A stretch of DNA of 64,000 bases from Sthenelais limicola (GCA_942159475.1 OW804096.1:132794941-132858940), one strand, 5' to 3'. Numbered from the stretch's first letter, positions 37,958 to 55,114 are shown. Program-made: numbers and translations. Notes: a model not told the origin generated them from the letters alone.

Positions 37958-40900
37958 GAAACTTGTATTGCCATTTATAAAAGTCATATCGGAGGGTCTC
38001 TTTATTTAATATCAAACACTTTTAAAATATAATAGGTGACGTAATTAACCCCCATATCTATGATTGCAGGAGGTTGGCTTTCACAAGTGTGGAAGTATAA
38101 GGATTGCACAATCTGAAGAGCGGTGTAAGGAATTCTTGTATCAAATGCAAAGGCAGGGCTGGAATAAAGCCCCGCAAAGACTAATGGAGAGAGATGAGAT
38201 ACAAGAATACTGCCCTATTATGAACATGGACAATGTAAGCTAAACATTTTTGTAAATAATAATGAAGTTGTTGATGTATGTAAGCGTGCATTTGTTATTT
38301 CTCTGTAACCCAGTATTTCTCAATGTAGCTCACTGAATGGGGATCCTAAAACTGAAATGTGAACATATATGTTATGTGCCTCTCTGGTTATATTGTATGA
38401 AAACTACAGGTATTATGTCCCAGATAGTATATTTCAACATGATCAAAGATTTAAAAAGTTTGCTCGTTCCTGTGGTTCATTTTCTTGGCACTGTTTAACG
38501 GAAACCTCAGATTGCGTTCGGAGCGCAATACGAGCGCATTGCCCCCGATCTAACCACCTTGCCATCATCTGCTATACCACCATATTGGCAATCAGTTTAG
38601 TAGTAATTATTACATTATTTTCAGGTAAAGCTGGGTATTTTAACCCCAGGGGATGGCCATATTGACCCTTATTCCCTCACACAAGCTCTCGCCGCCGGAG
38701 CACGCAAGTATGGCGCAACCATCTACCAGGGGGCGCCAGTAGTAGACATGAAGCAGGCCGTGGATGGCAGCTGGGACATCAATACGCCACTAGGGGGCGT
38801 GAAGGCTAAGAGAGTCATCAACGCTGGAGGTAAATCTAACCTCCTTCATTTAATTACATCACGATCACAATGAATTAAAATAAGGGTGTAATGTTTCTCT
38901 CTTTTACCTATAATGGATGAAATGTTGTTCTCAACATGAAGAGCCGGGGGGAAAGGGAATGCAAATGCCATCCCTGAAATACAATGATGGTAGATGGATT
39001 GGTAAAGGCCAAATAGGCTATTCTTATCTTCGACAGTCGGACAAAAAGAAACTAAACAAATAGAGAGAATGGAACACGATGCCAGTAATTGAAAATTTAT
39101 TGCGCGAGATTCCGACATTTATTAAATGTCTATTCGAATATTCTAAAAGTAACAAGAAAAAAGTAACAAAAAAAAGCCCAAATCCGATTCCCTATTGTAC
39201 ATGTAAAAAAAAAATTACTTAAACTGTCTCCAAATTATTTCTAAAATGTTCTTCACAGCCGATTGTATGTTAATACATATTGCTGATGTAATATCAAAAT
39301 AATAATACTTTTCTTCTCAGGTTTCTGGGCTCGCGAACTTGGAAAAATGGTAGGTATAGACATGCCATTGGTTCCAGTGGACCACCAATATATTGTGACC
39401 TCATCCATCTCTGAAGTTCAAGAGCTCAAAAAAGCCAACAAAGAAATCCCAGTTATTAGGGATCTTGAAGGCTCATACTATCTGCGGATGGAAAGAGACG
39501 GTTTGCTGTTTGGACCCTACGAGGCCGTCGACAAAATGAGATTAGTGGAGGACTGGTATACAGAGGGACCGCCGACTGGTAAGCAAAACAAAACATTTTG
39601 CAACGACAGTCTAGATGTACATAGTGATACTGGAGTTTTTTATTTGCAATAACGATGAATCTGTATAAGCTTACCATATTTTGTAATTAGGAAAGGTGAT
39701 CACCTAGATATACAGGGATCACTCGATCTCTAAGACACTCATTCCGTGTGATAAAATCCTCGGTAATGTATCTTTTTTTTATATTTGAATGTTTTTCTGT
39801 TGGTTTACTAGGTTTCGGAAAGGAATTGTATCCACCCGATTTAGATCGTATCCAAAAGCACATAGAGGCAGCCATGGAGCTCTTCCCTGTATTAGAGAAG
39901 GCGGAGATCATTCAGTGTGTGTCAGGTCCCATAACCTACACCCCTGATGTCCTGCCTATGGTGGGACCTTACCAAGGCCTCCGAAACTACTGGTGTGCAG
40001 TAGGTTTTGGGTAAGGGATTACTATGATTATAATAACCATTACCATCGAGCTTATATAATAAAATACGTGGGAATGTGTGCTGAGGTAATCGTTAAAAAG
40101 AAAAGAAAAGGTGTCCTTGAATATCTAATCATACGCACTCATATTGCAAGAACTAGTTTTGGTATCCGAATACAAATATGGGGCCCTTTTTACCTCATGC
40201 GATTTTAAATCATATAGGTAATTAGTAATTGCTAGCATGTGTCAATGCCAATTACTATTTTGTTGAACCTTTAGTCCAGGTGTTTAATTTATTTATTTAA
40301 TTGAAACTAAGTTAAATTCATCTAATTTGACTCCTATTAGGTATGGCATAGTTCACGCTGGAGGAGTTGGCAAGTACCTGACTGACTGGATTCTCGATGG
40401 AGAACCTCCTTATGATTTGATCGAATGCGACCCCAACAGATACAGCAAGACCTGGACTAATCAAGATTATACATTCGCTAAGTGTCGCGAATCATACGGG
40501 CTTAATAACCTGATAGGACATCCAAAGGAAGAAAGGATGGCGGGTCGGCCCACTTCCAGATTAAACAGTTTATACGAAACATTAAAATCAAGAGGTGCAT
40601 CAATGGGCAGCCATGCAGGTGAGTTGAACCTATGTTGTTTTATCAATTTACTACTACTTCCATATTTGTTTTTGCAAACCATCTCTTTCTGTGTGAATGC
40701 TCTACCAACTCCTTGCAAACCACCTCTGGTTTATTTTCGTAATTCGAAAATATTACTCGTATAACTCTCTTTAAAGGCATTATGAGGATCGAGAAGACCT
40801 AAGTGGTGGGATTATTTAAAATCGCATTTATTAATTCGGTTCTGTCGAATTCATGTTTACAGGTTGGGAACAACCCCATTGGTTCGCATTAGAAGGTGAT

Positions 40901-43399
40901 GATGCTGGCTACAAACCAAGTTTTCACAGAACTAACTGGTTTGAACCTGTTGGACGCGAATGTAAAACAATAATGGAGAAAGTGGGAATTGTAGATTTGA
41001 CACCTTTTGGCAAATTGGAAGTGACAGGTCCTGATGCCAGCAAATTCATTGATCACATATGTGCTAATGCAGTGCCCAAGGTATGATTTTCAGATAAATT
41101 TTCCCAATTGTTAATCCTTGCGTTAGAACAATTATATCGATGGTTGAATTTATGTGTTTGTATTTTGTGGGAATAGAATTTGATACATTTCATTGAATGT
41201 ACCACAAAGACACCATCACTAGATATAGGAAGTCGATCTCAAAACGATCGAATTGCTTCAGTGTTACCATTTGTAAAAACAGGTTGGCATATTTCTAGGT
41301 TGGGCATACAAACATCAGTCACATGCTTACACCAAAAGGCAGAATATATGCAGAATTGACAGTAACGCAAATGAAGCCAAATGAATTCCTCTGCATCACA
41401 GGTTCTTCAAATGAGTTCCACGATTTAAGGTGAGGAACACCTAGAGTTGAATATAAATGATGAATATCTTTCCTCAATTCAATTCTTGAAATAGTTGTAA
41501 ATTAAAACACAGGATAAAAACATATTAGTGATTGCATTTTCCGATGGACATTTAATGCTCCTGGTTTTTGAATGGGATTTTGATACAAATGTATAAATGT
41601 CTCTACCACTACAAAGATGGATGGACGAAAAAGCAATTGAAGGCAACTTTGACGTTAAATGCCGAACGGTGACCGAGGACTTGGGCGTCCTTGGCCTCGC
41701 TGGACCACTCTCTAGAGATGTGATGACGAAGTTAGTGGACAATGATATGTCAAACGAAGCATTCCCCTTCTTAACAGTACAGGACTGTACAATTGCAGGG
41801 ATACCAGTTAAAGCATTTAGGATATCTTACACAGGTACTTACAACTACAAGCAACAAACCCTTCGGAGTGAAAAAGTAGAATAAAATATATATTTCATTT
41901 AATTTCTTAGTTACAGCTGGAAATCTAGAATTCCCCGATTTGAAGCGGTACATGAACTAAAGAAGTAATCAGAAATACAGGATAGTGATTGATTGTTTTG
42001 ATGGGGAAGTCTTTATTATACTAAAATCAAGTGATATAACCATTTCATGAGTAGCCTTCAAGGAGCAAACCGCCCCATACCGATTAGGAATGTGTGTATC
42101 ACAGTTAAAATGCACGGAATGTTAACCTTAAATCGTCTTCACTTTCTAGGTGAGCTTGGATGGGAATTATACATGGACACCGACAAAATGAAACCAGTCT
42201 ATGAGGCACTGCTAGAAGCAGGACAGGAACAAGGCATTATAGACTTCGGGGGATATGCATTAAATGCGTTGCGGTTGGAAAAGGGATTCAGAATGTGGGG
42301 TGCAGAGGTCAGTCTTGTTAATAAATCAAGTTATGCTATATGGTTATAGACATTTATTAAGTAGTATATCATATTCTATTTGCGAGCCAAATCGTGAAAT
42401 ATTCATCTTTGCCTTTTCTGTTTTTTTAGATGACTACAGATCAAAATCCCCTTGAAGCTGGTTTAGGATTCTTTGTTAAATTGAAGAAGGTAAGTGGCAA
42501 AGATACGCTCATTTTAGTTACTGACTTGATCCATCGAAGGCAATCAACACAGTTTTATGATACTTAATACCTCATTAGGAAACAGTTCATAATCAAAGGT
42601 TGTAATTTGAGAAATATAATGTTAAACTACAATTTTTGACAATATAATATTATTATATTATCATTAATTGTAATTGTTAAACAACTGGCGGTTTAATGGG
42701 AATTATATATCATGAAACGTATTTTTCGGGAAAAGCGAGTAACACTTCATACTTTTTTTTGTATATTTCAGGAAGCGAATTTCATAGGGAAGGAGGCAGT
42801 AAAGCAAATCAAAGCAGAAGGTCTAAAAAGGAAACTAGTGTTTCTCACAGTAGATACAACAGATGTCGACCCTGAAGGGAATGAGAGCATCTGGTATGAA
42901 GATAAGGTATGTAATGACATCTTATATACATTGTACCATTTTCCTTTAAGACTAAGCAGTTTCTTTACATATTGCTCCCAAAACTTATAGCAGTCTTTGA
43001 CATAACTACACAATTAATTTACAACATAAATCAGTGAAACTAATATTTGTAGCCATATGCAATACCGATGGAGCATATTATCTGTGTGGAATATTTGGGC
43101 ACAATATTTTAAATAGATACCGTCCCTCAGATCTTATATGAAAATGTAAAATTTTGCAATCTTAATTATTCTAACACATCTAAATTTTTATTCAGGTTGT
43201 GGGGATGACCACTTCGGGCGCCTATGGTTACACTGTTGGGGAAAGTATAGCATTTGCTTACGTACCCACAGAGCTCAGCACCCCTGGTACAGAGGTTTTC
43301 GTTGAGTTACTGGGAGACAAGAGGAGAGCTAAGGTGTTTAAAGATGCGCCAATTGCTATTGAATCGGTTAGAGCCCGACAAGCTAAAAAAGCTGCCTAG
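34852..43399 (+). CDS. DMGDH: Dimethylglycine dehydrogenase, mitochondrial
   Basis: Fifteen coding exons: 34852-34991, 37347-37512, 37814-37912, 38070-38234, 38625-38829, 39321-39578, 39812-40010, 40341-40618, 40863-41080, 41299-41429, 41617-41834, 42150-42307, 42430-42489, 42772-42906, 43196-43399, giving 877 aa (human about 866). The enzyme oxidises dimethylglycine to sarcosine in the mitochondrial matrix, passing the one-carbon unit to tetrahydrofolate and electrons to ETF. Exon 1 encodes an Arg-rich presequence of about 46 aa without acidic residues at its start. The FAD dinucleotide motif GGGVVG lies at 66-71. His101 in STWHA matches the covalent flavin histidine. The DAO-type domain comes first, then GCV_T-like folate-binding and C-terminal barrel domains (from about GWEQPHWF). 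[10 protein letters not shown] and AFAYVP agree with human DMGDH rather than sarcosine dehydrogenase. Intron 3 starts with a (GTT)n run. Confidence 0.97.
34992..37346 (+). other. DMGDH intron 1
   Basis: 2.36 kb between the presequence exon and the FAD-motif exon. Donor GTATAC, acceptor TTTAAG. A poly-C run lies at about 37199-37216. A minus-strand TGAAGAA-stem-GAAA motif lies at 36202-36226, perhaps a retroelement end. No additional exon is supported. Confidence 0.6.
36202..36226 (-). other. CTGAAGA-stem-GAAA motif (retroelement-end-like)
   Basis: Minus strand reads CTGAAGA, then a GGGC/GCCC stem, then GAAA. Two similar motifs occur at 4114-4140 and 63141-63163. It resembles a hammerhead core but with an extra A before the stem and no closing stem III seen. 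Confidence 0.35.
37919..37960 (+). repeat. (GTT)n microsatellite beside a splice donor
   Basis: About 13 GTT units start within ten bases of the DMGDH exon-3 donor (GTAACA at 37913-37918). Length variation could affect donor context. Confidence 0.95.
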
Positions 43400-44724
43400 A
43401 ATCCAGCTATTAGTGTTGTTAATTTATATATAGAAATGTCCTAAATGCTCCACGGCGATGTTAGATCTATTACGTATGTGACACTGAATACGAAGGATCG
43501 TTCTTGATCCAGATTTGAATCCTAGTTTCAAAACACAATGAATGTATAGTAATTAAGAGCACCCACAGTATACTACCCGGCAGGTAAATAAACCTAACTC
43601 GCGACCGGTCCAAGGGATTTTCTGTCGCTTATGAGAATATTCCCTTCAAATTAATTAGCTTGAACTTTGTGATTTATATTCGAAAGTTGAAAGACATGCA
43701 ATTTAATTATAGTTAATCGAGGGGGAATAATCCATAGATGAGTGAGTATATAGTGAGTGATTTTATCCTCCTATGAGAGAACCTATAATATATTGCCAAT
43801 TCAGTATTAATTCACCCAACAAAGGGAAAGTGTGAATCTGTATAACATACATTGCAATTGTTTAATGATGGTTATCACTTTAAAGATGCTACAAAGACAC
43901 TCTTTGTGATGGATCTAAAATATAGTCATTGTCTTCACAAGATAAACATGGTAGAGGCTGTCGCCCTTCATTTCATTGTTCCATTGTATATATCAAACTC
44001 ACTGCAAATGATCGATTCGAACGGCTATATCACCAATAAATGTCTTTATTTTCAAAATGACTAGTTCGTATTTGTTTGTCACAACGGAAATTAGCCAATA
44101 CATAGTTTGAGTATCGATCATCGCCCTTCTGACACACCCCATGGGAATACATAATTATGTTGTCTTTGTGAACTAATCAAAATTTGCTATCGCTGATAAA
44201 GCATTTATATGAAGATTAGAATGAATATTGCTACAACTTATCATAAATTAAATCAATATGAAACGATAGGAGGAAAATTCCCGAAAAAGGATCTAGAATT
44301 ATCGTCATCCACTCATGTAAACTTAACTATAGCTTTATCGTTGGAGAGTGGAATTCTTTCTAGATAACGCACATTACAGTAATACAGTATCAACATTTTT
44401 CTACGAATCTCAATCAAACCACACGTACATAGTTTATATCAACACAGAGTGTACCGGTAATCGATAAACTTTATATTCTAACTCCATCTAATCTTTCGAT
44501 CCCAATCTAGAAACGTTTCTCCAATCAGATGATTAACGAAGAAACTTTCTTCATTCATTTTATATATAACATCACATTCATTTGGCACATTTTGCTTCAG
44601 GGAAAAGTGAACATTTTAGAATATATTTCACTTAGGCACTCCAAATGGTAGTTTATAATACATATACATATAATAAAATTCTATGCAACAAGTATAAAAT
44701 AACATCTACATCGCCACTAGTCCT
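43400..44724. other. Intergenic between DMGDH and CIAO2A (convergent)
   Basis: Contains both 3' UTRs. AATAAA at 43587-43592 lies about 190 nt after the DMGDH stop and is a plausible poly(A) signal. Nothing else is supported. Confidence 0.55.
43587..43592 (+). promoter_or_regulatory. Candidate poly(A) signal of DMGDH
   Basis: First AATAAA after the DMGDH stop codon, about 190 nt downstream. Inferred from position. Confidence 0.45.
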
Positions 44725-46693
44725 TCACCTGTCATTCTCCATGATGCATTGTTCGACTAACGAGCTAAGGTTAGGATTTTCCATCGCTGCTGATATTCTT
44801 TCTTTATCATTAATCTGTTTGTTAACTGGAACAAAGGGAAGGAAATGTTACAGCATGTGAAAACATAACTAAATATTATATCCACTATAATTTTCGTTTT
44901 AAAAAATGTTATTAATTGACAAGTGATGAATATGCAGCTCCCAATAATGTATAGACAAGTCTGGGCTGCATTACGCCAGAATATAATTAAGCGGAATTGC
45001 ATATATATTCGTTTTAGAATTGAGTTCCTGTGATTTATCTCAGTCAATAGATTTGAAATGGGAATTGAGCAATCTTACTTTCATCTCTGGTGGTATGTGC
45101 GCCCTCTTTAATGATGATATCAAGCTGTAGGGGGAGAAATAGCGACTTTGTTAGACACAAGGTTCGATCAGGAGTTGACAAATTAAACATAATTAACGCT
45201 ATCTAGATTCTTACTTATTATTATTCATTACTACTAATTCATCCGAGTTTTAAATCTCATGTTTTGCATCGTAGTTCCAACGCTGTGTAAATTTATAAAA
45301 TGAACGAGGTACTGATGACATGAGAAATTCAACAGACATCCCGTAAGACATTAGATTCATAGGAGTTCATACTCAATGATCTATTAAAGATTTAAATTAC
45401 CTTGTGTCGATCAGGCAAAGATCTTTGTAGTTTGATTCTCATGCAAAGGCCTGTGATAACAAAGGGAAAAACGTAGAAATTAAGAAGGGAGATTGTGATT
45501 CTTCTTCTAACAAATATTTATTCGCTTGCTAACAATGTTTAACCAAATGGACAATTTTATGAAATGGATAAGGGGTTGACCTATCGCAATATTCGCCATT
45601 GACAGAGTCACGGCCGATGAATTAAACAATTATGGTAAATTACATGGGCCAGATAGTCAATTTCTTTAGACATAGATTTAAATAGAAAAGAAAATGCTTG
45701 ACCAAGAAGCATTCGCTTCGTACAATACTTGACATAACAAATGTTATAACTTGCAAGTTCAACCAAAGCAGGGATATGTATATATTTTACGTACACCTTC
45801 TTAACCAAAGTAAAAATTAGAAAGGTAAATCACCTATTAGGGTAGCTAGGGAACAATGAGGCACTGTGGGTTTAAATTCGATGGTTATTAATGCCGTTTG
45901 TGTATCAAGCATTTCTACGATAACACCTTCCTCATAGACGACATCGAGTTCTTCAAGTGTTTCTGGCTTCTCTGGGTCTCGTATGTCCCGGATTAAATCT
46001 GGAGATTACGAAGAAGTCAATATAATATAAAAGAATACAGCAACATATAAAAAACAACATCAACAAAAAACAGGATCAAATTGCTATTTCCTCTACTACT
46101 AGGGAGGAGTGCAGTCATCCAGAATACAGCAACATATAAAAAAAATCGTTTGGTTTTTCAAATGTAATAGAGTAAGGATGAACGATGTTAGCCAACACAG
46201 TACATAAGCCACTGTGTTACCCTTTAAGGTCGAGTTGAGGACCAAGAATCAGACGAGTTGGTTCCATTATCAAATTGCTTTTTCCTCTACTACTAGGGAG
46301 GAGTGCAGTCATCCAGTTACACATATCGAATCTCTTGTTATAACTAGTTGCGCTCGGCTTCACTCCGCTACATGAAGACTGGATTCAGACAGTTAAATTT
46401 GTTAATTTGTTGTTCGTGTTATTTAATCTCAGATTGAACAAGCAAGGCTGACTCAACAACTATGTAAATCCCGTATTTGTCTGCTCCCCCTTTATCACGG
46501 GGTAGCAAGTATTCTATTATTTTTACTATAAATACGGGATTTACATAGTTGTTGAGTCAGCCTTGTTTGTTTACACTGCCATACACTCACTTGGCAGATG
46601 AAAAGATTTAGTAGAAACCAATCATACAGACAACTCACCATAAACTGTAAATGCCAGTTCTTGCAGGTCCGCTGCATCAACGTTATACGCCAT
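44725..46693 (-). CDS. CIAO2A: Cytosolic iron-sulfur assembly component 2A (MIP18 family)
   Basis: Five coding exons in transcript order: 46639-46693, 45834-45998, 45401-45450, 45079-45124, 44725-44825, giving 138 aa (human CIAO2A 160, CIAO2B 163). The DUF59/MIP18 fold is complete: [20 protein letters not shown] at 17-36, then [15 protein letters not shown] with the conserved reactive Cys67, and [20 protein letters not shown] near the end. The last motif and RDPEKP favour CIAO2A over CIAO2B. In animals CIAO2A works with CIAO1 to deliver Fe-S clusters, notably to IRP1. The N-terminus is shorter than human, and an acceptor-like TTTATAG lies just before the ATG, so a non-coding exon upstream is likely. 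Intron 1 (45999-46638) holds a 47-bp direct repeat and a 36-bp inverted repeat. Confidence 0.95.
46076..46316. repeat. 47-bp direct repeat in CIAO2A intron 1
   Basis: 46076-46122 and 46270-46316 are almost identical, sharing cctctactactagggaggag. A shorter word 'gaatacagcaacatataaaa' occurs near 46034 and 46122. This suggests a local duplication. Confidence 0.8.
46443..46565. repeat. Perfect 36-bp inverted repeat in CIAO2A intron 1
   Basis: 46443-46478 (caaggctgactcaacaacta at its start) is the exact reverse complement of 46530-46565, with a 51-nt spacer. It could be a small foldback element or a strong intronic hairpin. Confidence 0.9.
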
Positions 46694-47358
46694 AACTATA
46701 AAGCATAAAGAATATGGAGAAACAAATGGAGAACCCACCATTTCAAATTCACATACAAAAGTAATATTCATATAGACATAGTCATAGACATTAGTAGATA
46801 GACGGAGCATGTTGCCACCTGCAAATATCACTTTCATGGAGAAATGTTAACTCTTTTACTCAATACTCTTACTCAATCATATTTAAACCCGGCTAGCGGC
46901 ACCTCATTTTTCACATTGATTAGTTATTGTTTGTTAAAATTATCGCTTTAAGCAAGACTAAGTGAATCATGAAGGCGTCATGTCCATGGTTTCACTTTCA
47001 ATGTCCTGCATATTGACAGGCCTACATCATTGTCAGTGTCATCATCCATTCAAGGAATTAAGCCAAACAAGTGTTGTGGGCGATAATAAGAGTTTATACA
47101 TAAATTTAATCCTAATATCCACAGACTTGCCAATAATAAGCATCGTTATGCCACCGCTATGTTTAAACATACTAAGATCACCTACCTGGGTATATTTATC
47201 ATTCCATATCAATCATGGAAATAACAAAAACAGACTTGTTAATCGTCGACCTTTGCTTCTCACACTATCTAGAGCTCAGTGGTGCCACCTGGTTGCAGTT
47301 GAAGGATGCTCTGGGTGGCCAATAGATGGCGTGATTTCGACAAGACGCGGATAATGCC

Positions 47359-48674
47359 CAGGGGCGGATCCAGGGGTGGGTGGGTGGGTGGGTGAGGGCA
47401 CGTGCATACCATAAATGAGCGACTCGTACATTTTTTTTTTTTTTTTTTTTTTTTTGCGACAACTTCTTTTTATTCAATATGTCAACAAATCTCGTCTCTC
47501 TTCTGGACCAGTCTACATCGAAAAATACATAGGCCCTTCACACGTTTTCATTTGACGATCAATTAAAAAATAGAAAAACATCACCATATTAATTTTTGCT
47601 TTCATTTATACACTTTATCTTATTAGCAGCTTAAATTATACTTTCTTTTATGATTACAATTTATTTATTTCGATCTATTATGTCTGTTAAGTCCGCAAAG
47701 AGACTTCTCCACCTCTTCTTTTCATCTTTGTCAATTTCTGTAAAGGTGTTCTGGTATAAAATGATTGATAATTTCGACCTCAGCTCATAGCTTAAGAACA
47801 GCCATCCTATCATTCCTTCATGGAATAATTTTTGATACTCATACATTTTGATATGCTAACTCGTGATATGTAGCTTATCCAGTCGACTCATGAGTAACAA
47901 TAGAATCTAAACCACCGATGATTATTTTAGAACTTTTGGCCTAGTCTGACATTGAACATAGGCCTTAGGCCTAGCCTAGCCTACTTATTATTTTATTTAA
48001 ATAGCAAACTTTCCTAATCTTTTTTCGTGTGTGTGTGTGTGTGGGGGGGGGGGGGGGGTCTGAATTGGGTAGGTAGGCGTGGCTCATAGCAGTTGACTCA
48101 AATCAAATATATATGTGACCCATTGTGATAAAAAAAAACAGGGGTCGAAAATCCCCGCATATAGCCCACTTTTGGAGGGACAACTTTGCAAGTATATTTT
48201 GCACGATCCAAAAAGGCATGGGGTGTGCAGGGCCCAAACCAAAGGTTTTTCCTTGGTCTCTGCATGGTGCATTTGAAGAAGCATTTTGGGGGCTAAAATT
48301 GCTCTACGTTGGGATGTAAAGTGTTGAGTGGTTATTTTTGCATAATTCGTCGGTGAGATGTTTAGGTACCACAAGAATACCATATTTTAAACCAAATATG
48401 GTGACTAGGCCTACTATCGATCATTATCATCTGTACATGTTTTTCTTAGCTTTAGGCCTAGTTCCAATATATGAAACAAATTAGACCTTACCCTATTATG
48501 ATACACAGCTGAAAGTACTATAATATTATAAAAAAAAATAAGCAAAATATATGAATGATTGGTATGTAGGCTTATCATATCTGTCCATGTAATAGGCCTA
48601 GTACTCCGGCCCGAATAAGCCTATTTTATTATAAGGATTGCCTGTGCCCCCGCCCCCTCGTGGATCCGCCCCTG
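47359..48674. mobile_element. Candidate non-autonomous DNA transposon (caggggcggatcca TIRs)
   Basis: Perfect 14-bp inverted ends: 47359-47372 and 48661-48674. The 1.3-kb interior has a poly-T tract (about 47431-47455), a GT-then-G run (about 48030-48058) and no transposase-like frame. 'aatgcc' lies next to both ends, but an exact target duplication is not clear. CAGGGGCGG-type ends are common among hAT-like elements of deuterostomes; the superfamily assignment is inference. Confidence 0.6.
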
Positions 48675-49174
48675 GGCAATGCCTATAATCTATAGGTGTG
48701 AGCGATATACATATGATAGGCCTAATGATATGGGGAAGTAGCCCAAGACCAGTGGATGGAAAGCATAAAGTCATAAATAGGCTAATTATAATTTATAGTT
48801 TCAAGCAAAATAAGTGACGGACTCATTGGAATAGACGCTATACTAGGCTAACGTTACTTTTCTGCCATAGGTTATGTTCAAGTTAGAACTACAAATCATA
48901 AAGACGACCATATATAGTTATAAAAGCTAGGGAGAAGGAAAAAACAGGAGTTATAGCTCAAGTCGAGAGCAATTTAATCCAAGGTCGCATTATCCAATAA
49001 ATGCTCTCCTTTTCAGTTTTTTGGGCCACTTCATTGATAGATCTATTGAGTGAAGTAGGGAGATATTTCGCTATCTTTGCAGGTGATTTACCGAGAAAAA
49101 AAATGAGTAAGGCGGTTAAGTATTCACATCAAACAAAAATGGGCCGTTTTTAGATACGAGATGGACTTGGTATA

Positions 49175-49296
49175 CCTCTTTGCTATCAGAGATCGGGTTT
49201 GGGAAGTATATACGAGCTATAGCCTAGAAAAATTTCCTCTTTGCTATCAGAGATCGGGTTTGGGAAGTATATACGAGCTATAGCCTAGAAAAATTT
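49175..49296. repeat. 61-bp perfect tandem duplication
   Basis: 49175-49235 and 49236-49296 are identical head-to-tail copies starting cctctttgctatcagagatc. Perfect identity implies a recent event or an assembly artefact. Confidence 0.9.
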
Positions 49297-49510
49297 CATT
49301 TTCCTAAGAGGAACGCATTTCTAAATTCTATTTTGGCCAAAAGAAGTTTTAGATACAGCGCCGTGCGAACAAGATTTTGTTCAGGTTTTTGAGAGAATAA
49401 AACCAACAAGTTAGTCCTTATAATATTCATTCAACATAGTAGAAACGCACCTGCCGATAATTTCTATGCGAATAAATGGCAAAATTAACGAAGAACTGCT
49501 GTTTTATGGG

Positions 49511-49516
49511 TTTATT
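49511..49516 (-). promoter_or_regulatory. Candidate poly(A) signal of alpha-tubulin
   Basis: Minus-strand AATAAA about 125 nt beyond the tubulin stop codon. Confidence 0.5.
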
Positions 49517-49640
49517 TCAACTAAAAGCACATCTGAACGCAAACATCATTTACAAGTTGTTACTTCAGTATTTTCCAATGAATGGTTACTCAAGAGTACT
49601 TCTAAGTTGCTATGGGGGGTATGGGGGATTGATGGAGTGT

Positions 49641-54033
<4,393 letters not shown>

Positions 54034-54159
54034 GGTTGTTGTTTTAAGTTGTCAACGGACAAAAAGGGAGGTAAAACAGCAGGTTTTGGGACCGCACACG
54101 TCAGACGTAAGGTGTCGATTGTGTGTTGGTGAATAAAGCTTCAGTGCCGGTTCCCGGAC

Positions 54160-54189
54160 TATATACCCGCGCCGGAGACGCGCTGATTG
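54160..54189 (-). promoter_or_regulatory. Alpha-tubulin core promoter (TATA and CCAAT)
   Basis: Minus-strand TATATA at 54160-54165 lies about 127 bp upstream of the ATG, with an inverted attgg (CCAAT) at 54185-54189, about 20 bp further upstream. Transcription should start near 54130. The CCAAT box is unusually close to the TATA box. Confidence 0.65.
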
Positions 54190-55114
54190 GTTCTCAGCGT
54201 CCGCTGCCTTTCCACACGCTGACATCATCGCTATGGAAAGCGCGATGAAACCATAACTAGATTTAAAGACTCCATCAATAGAGGCCTGAGATCAATTGGA
54301 TCACTACTAAAAGTGCCAATCATTCGTCATCTGATGACATTTGTAGCTGTATGTAAGGTGTTAGAGCTTAGATATGACATCAGGGGAGCATGCCATATCT
54401 AATTCACTGATCAGTGATACATTTCGCACTTATTACGTAATAACTGTAATCGTAGACAGGGAGGCACCATGAGCTGATAGGGATAGAGAGTATAGACCAG
54501 TTTCAGTGTATACAAGGGGGAGGGAGCTAGGGACAGAGAGAGGGGGGAGGGGGCGGGAGGGACAGAGAGAAAGGAGGAGAGGAAGAATTTAAGAGAGGTG
54601 ATAATGACAGATATAAGAGGGTTTCATGGAAAAGAACTTGCACCCCATATAGTAGGATATTAAAATCTTATTTCTACCTAGGTATTTCCCTAAGTTTATC
54701 GTTTTTCTCCCTTTCTCTACATCTTTCAGAGTTTATGATTTCAATGGTCCTCAGTGACTGGTCATAAATTGACATCGGACACAAGTAATTGAGCCTGAGA
54801 ATCGTTTCCATTGGAAACGCCAGGTATATAAATTAAGTTGACACTAATGGTAAAGTTAAATAGATAAACCAAACTTAACTTGATAATTTCTTAACTTAGT
54901 ACTTGTTTTATTCCACAATTTAATTCACACCCCCATACGTGGAAGGTGAATGCCACAACACTGACACATCAATTTGAACACAATAAATACGCTAATTTAA
55001 TTATACAGAGATATATTTGCCAGCATAGTAATATGCCTATAAAAGATCTGGGATTGACTGAAGCTATAGTTGTAAAACATGAAGAGCATAGTGATCTCTG
55101 CCAAGGAGGTGAGC

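Larger units (their letters stand above)
46694..49640. other. Intergenic between CIAO2A 5' end and tubulin 3' end
   Basis: No supported exon. Contains a candidate DNA transposon (47359-48674), poly-T and GT/G runs, a 61-bp tandem duplication (49175-49296) and the alpha-tubulin 3' UTR. Confidence 0.55.

Noticed and set aside
45150..45180. ggttcgatc-like word reminiscent of a tRNA T-loop
   Set aside because: No cloverleaf arms or A/B box spacing around it.
47661..47846. 61-codon minus-strand frame inside the CAGGGGCGG element
   Set aside because: No transposase motif; too short to support a coding call.
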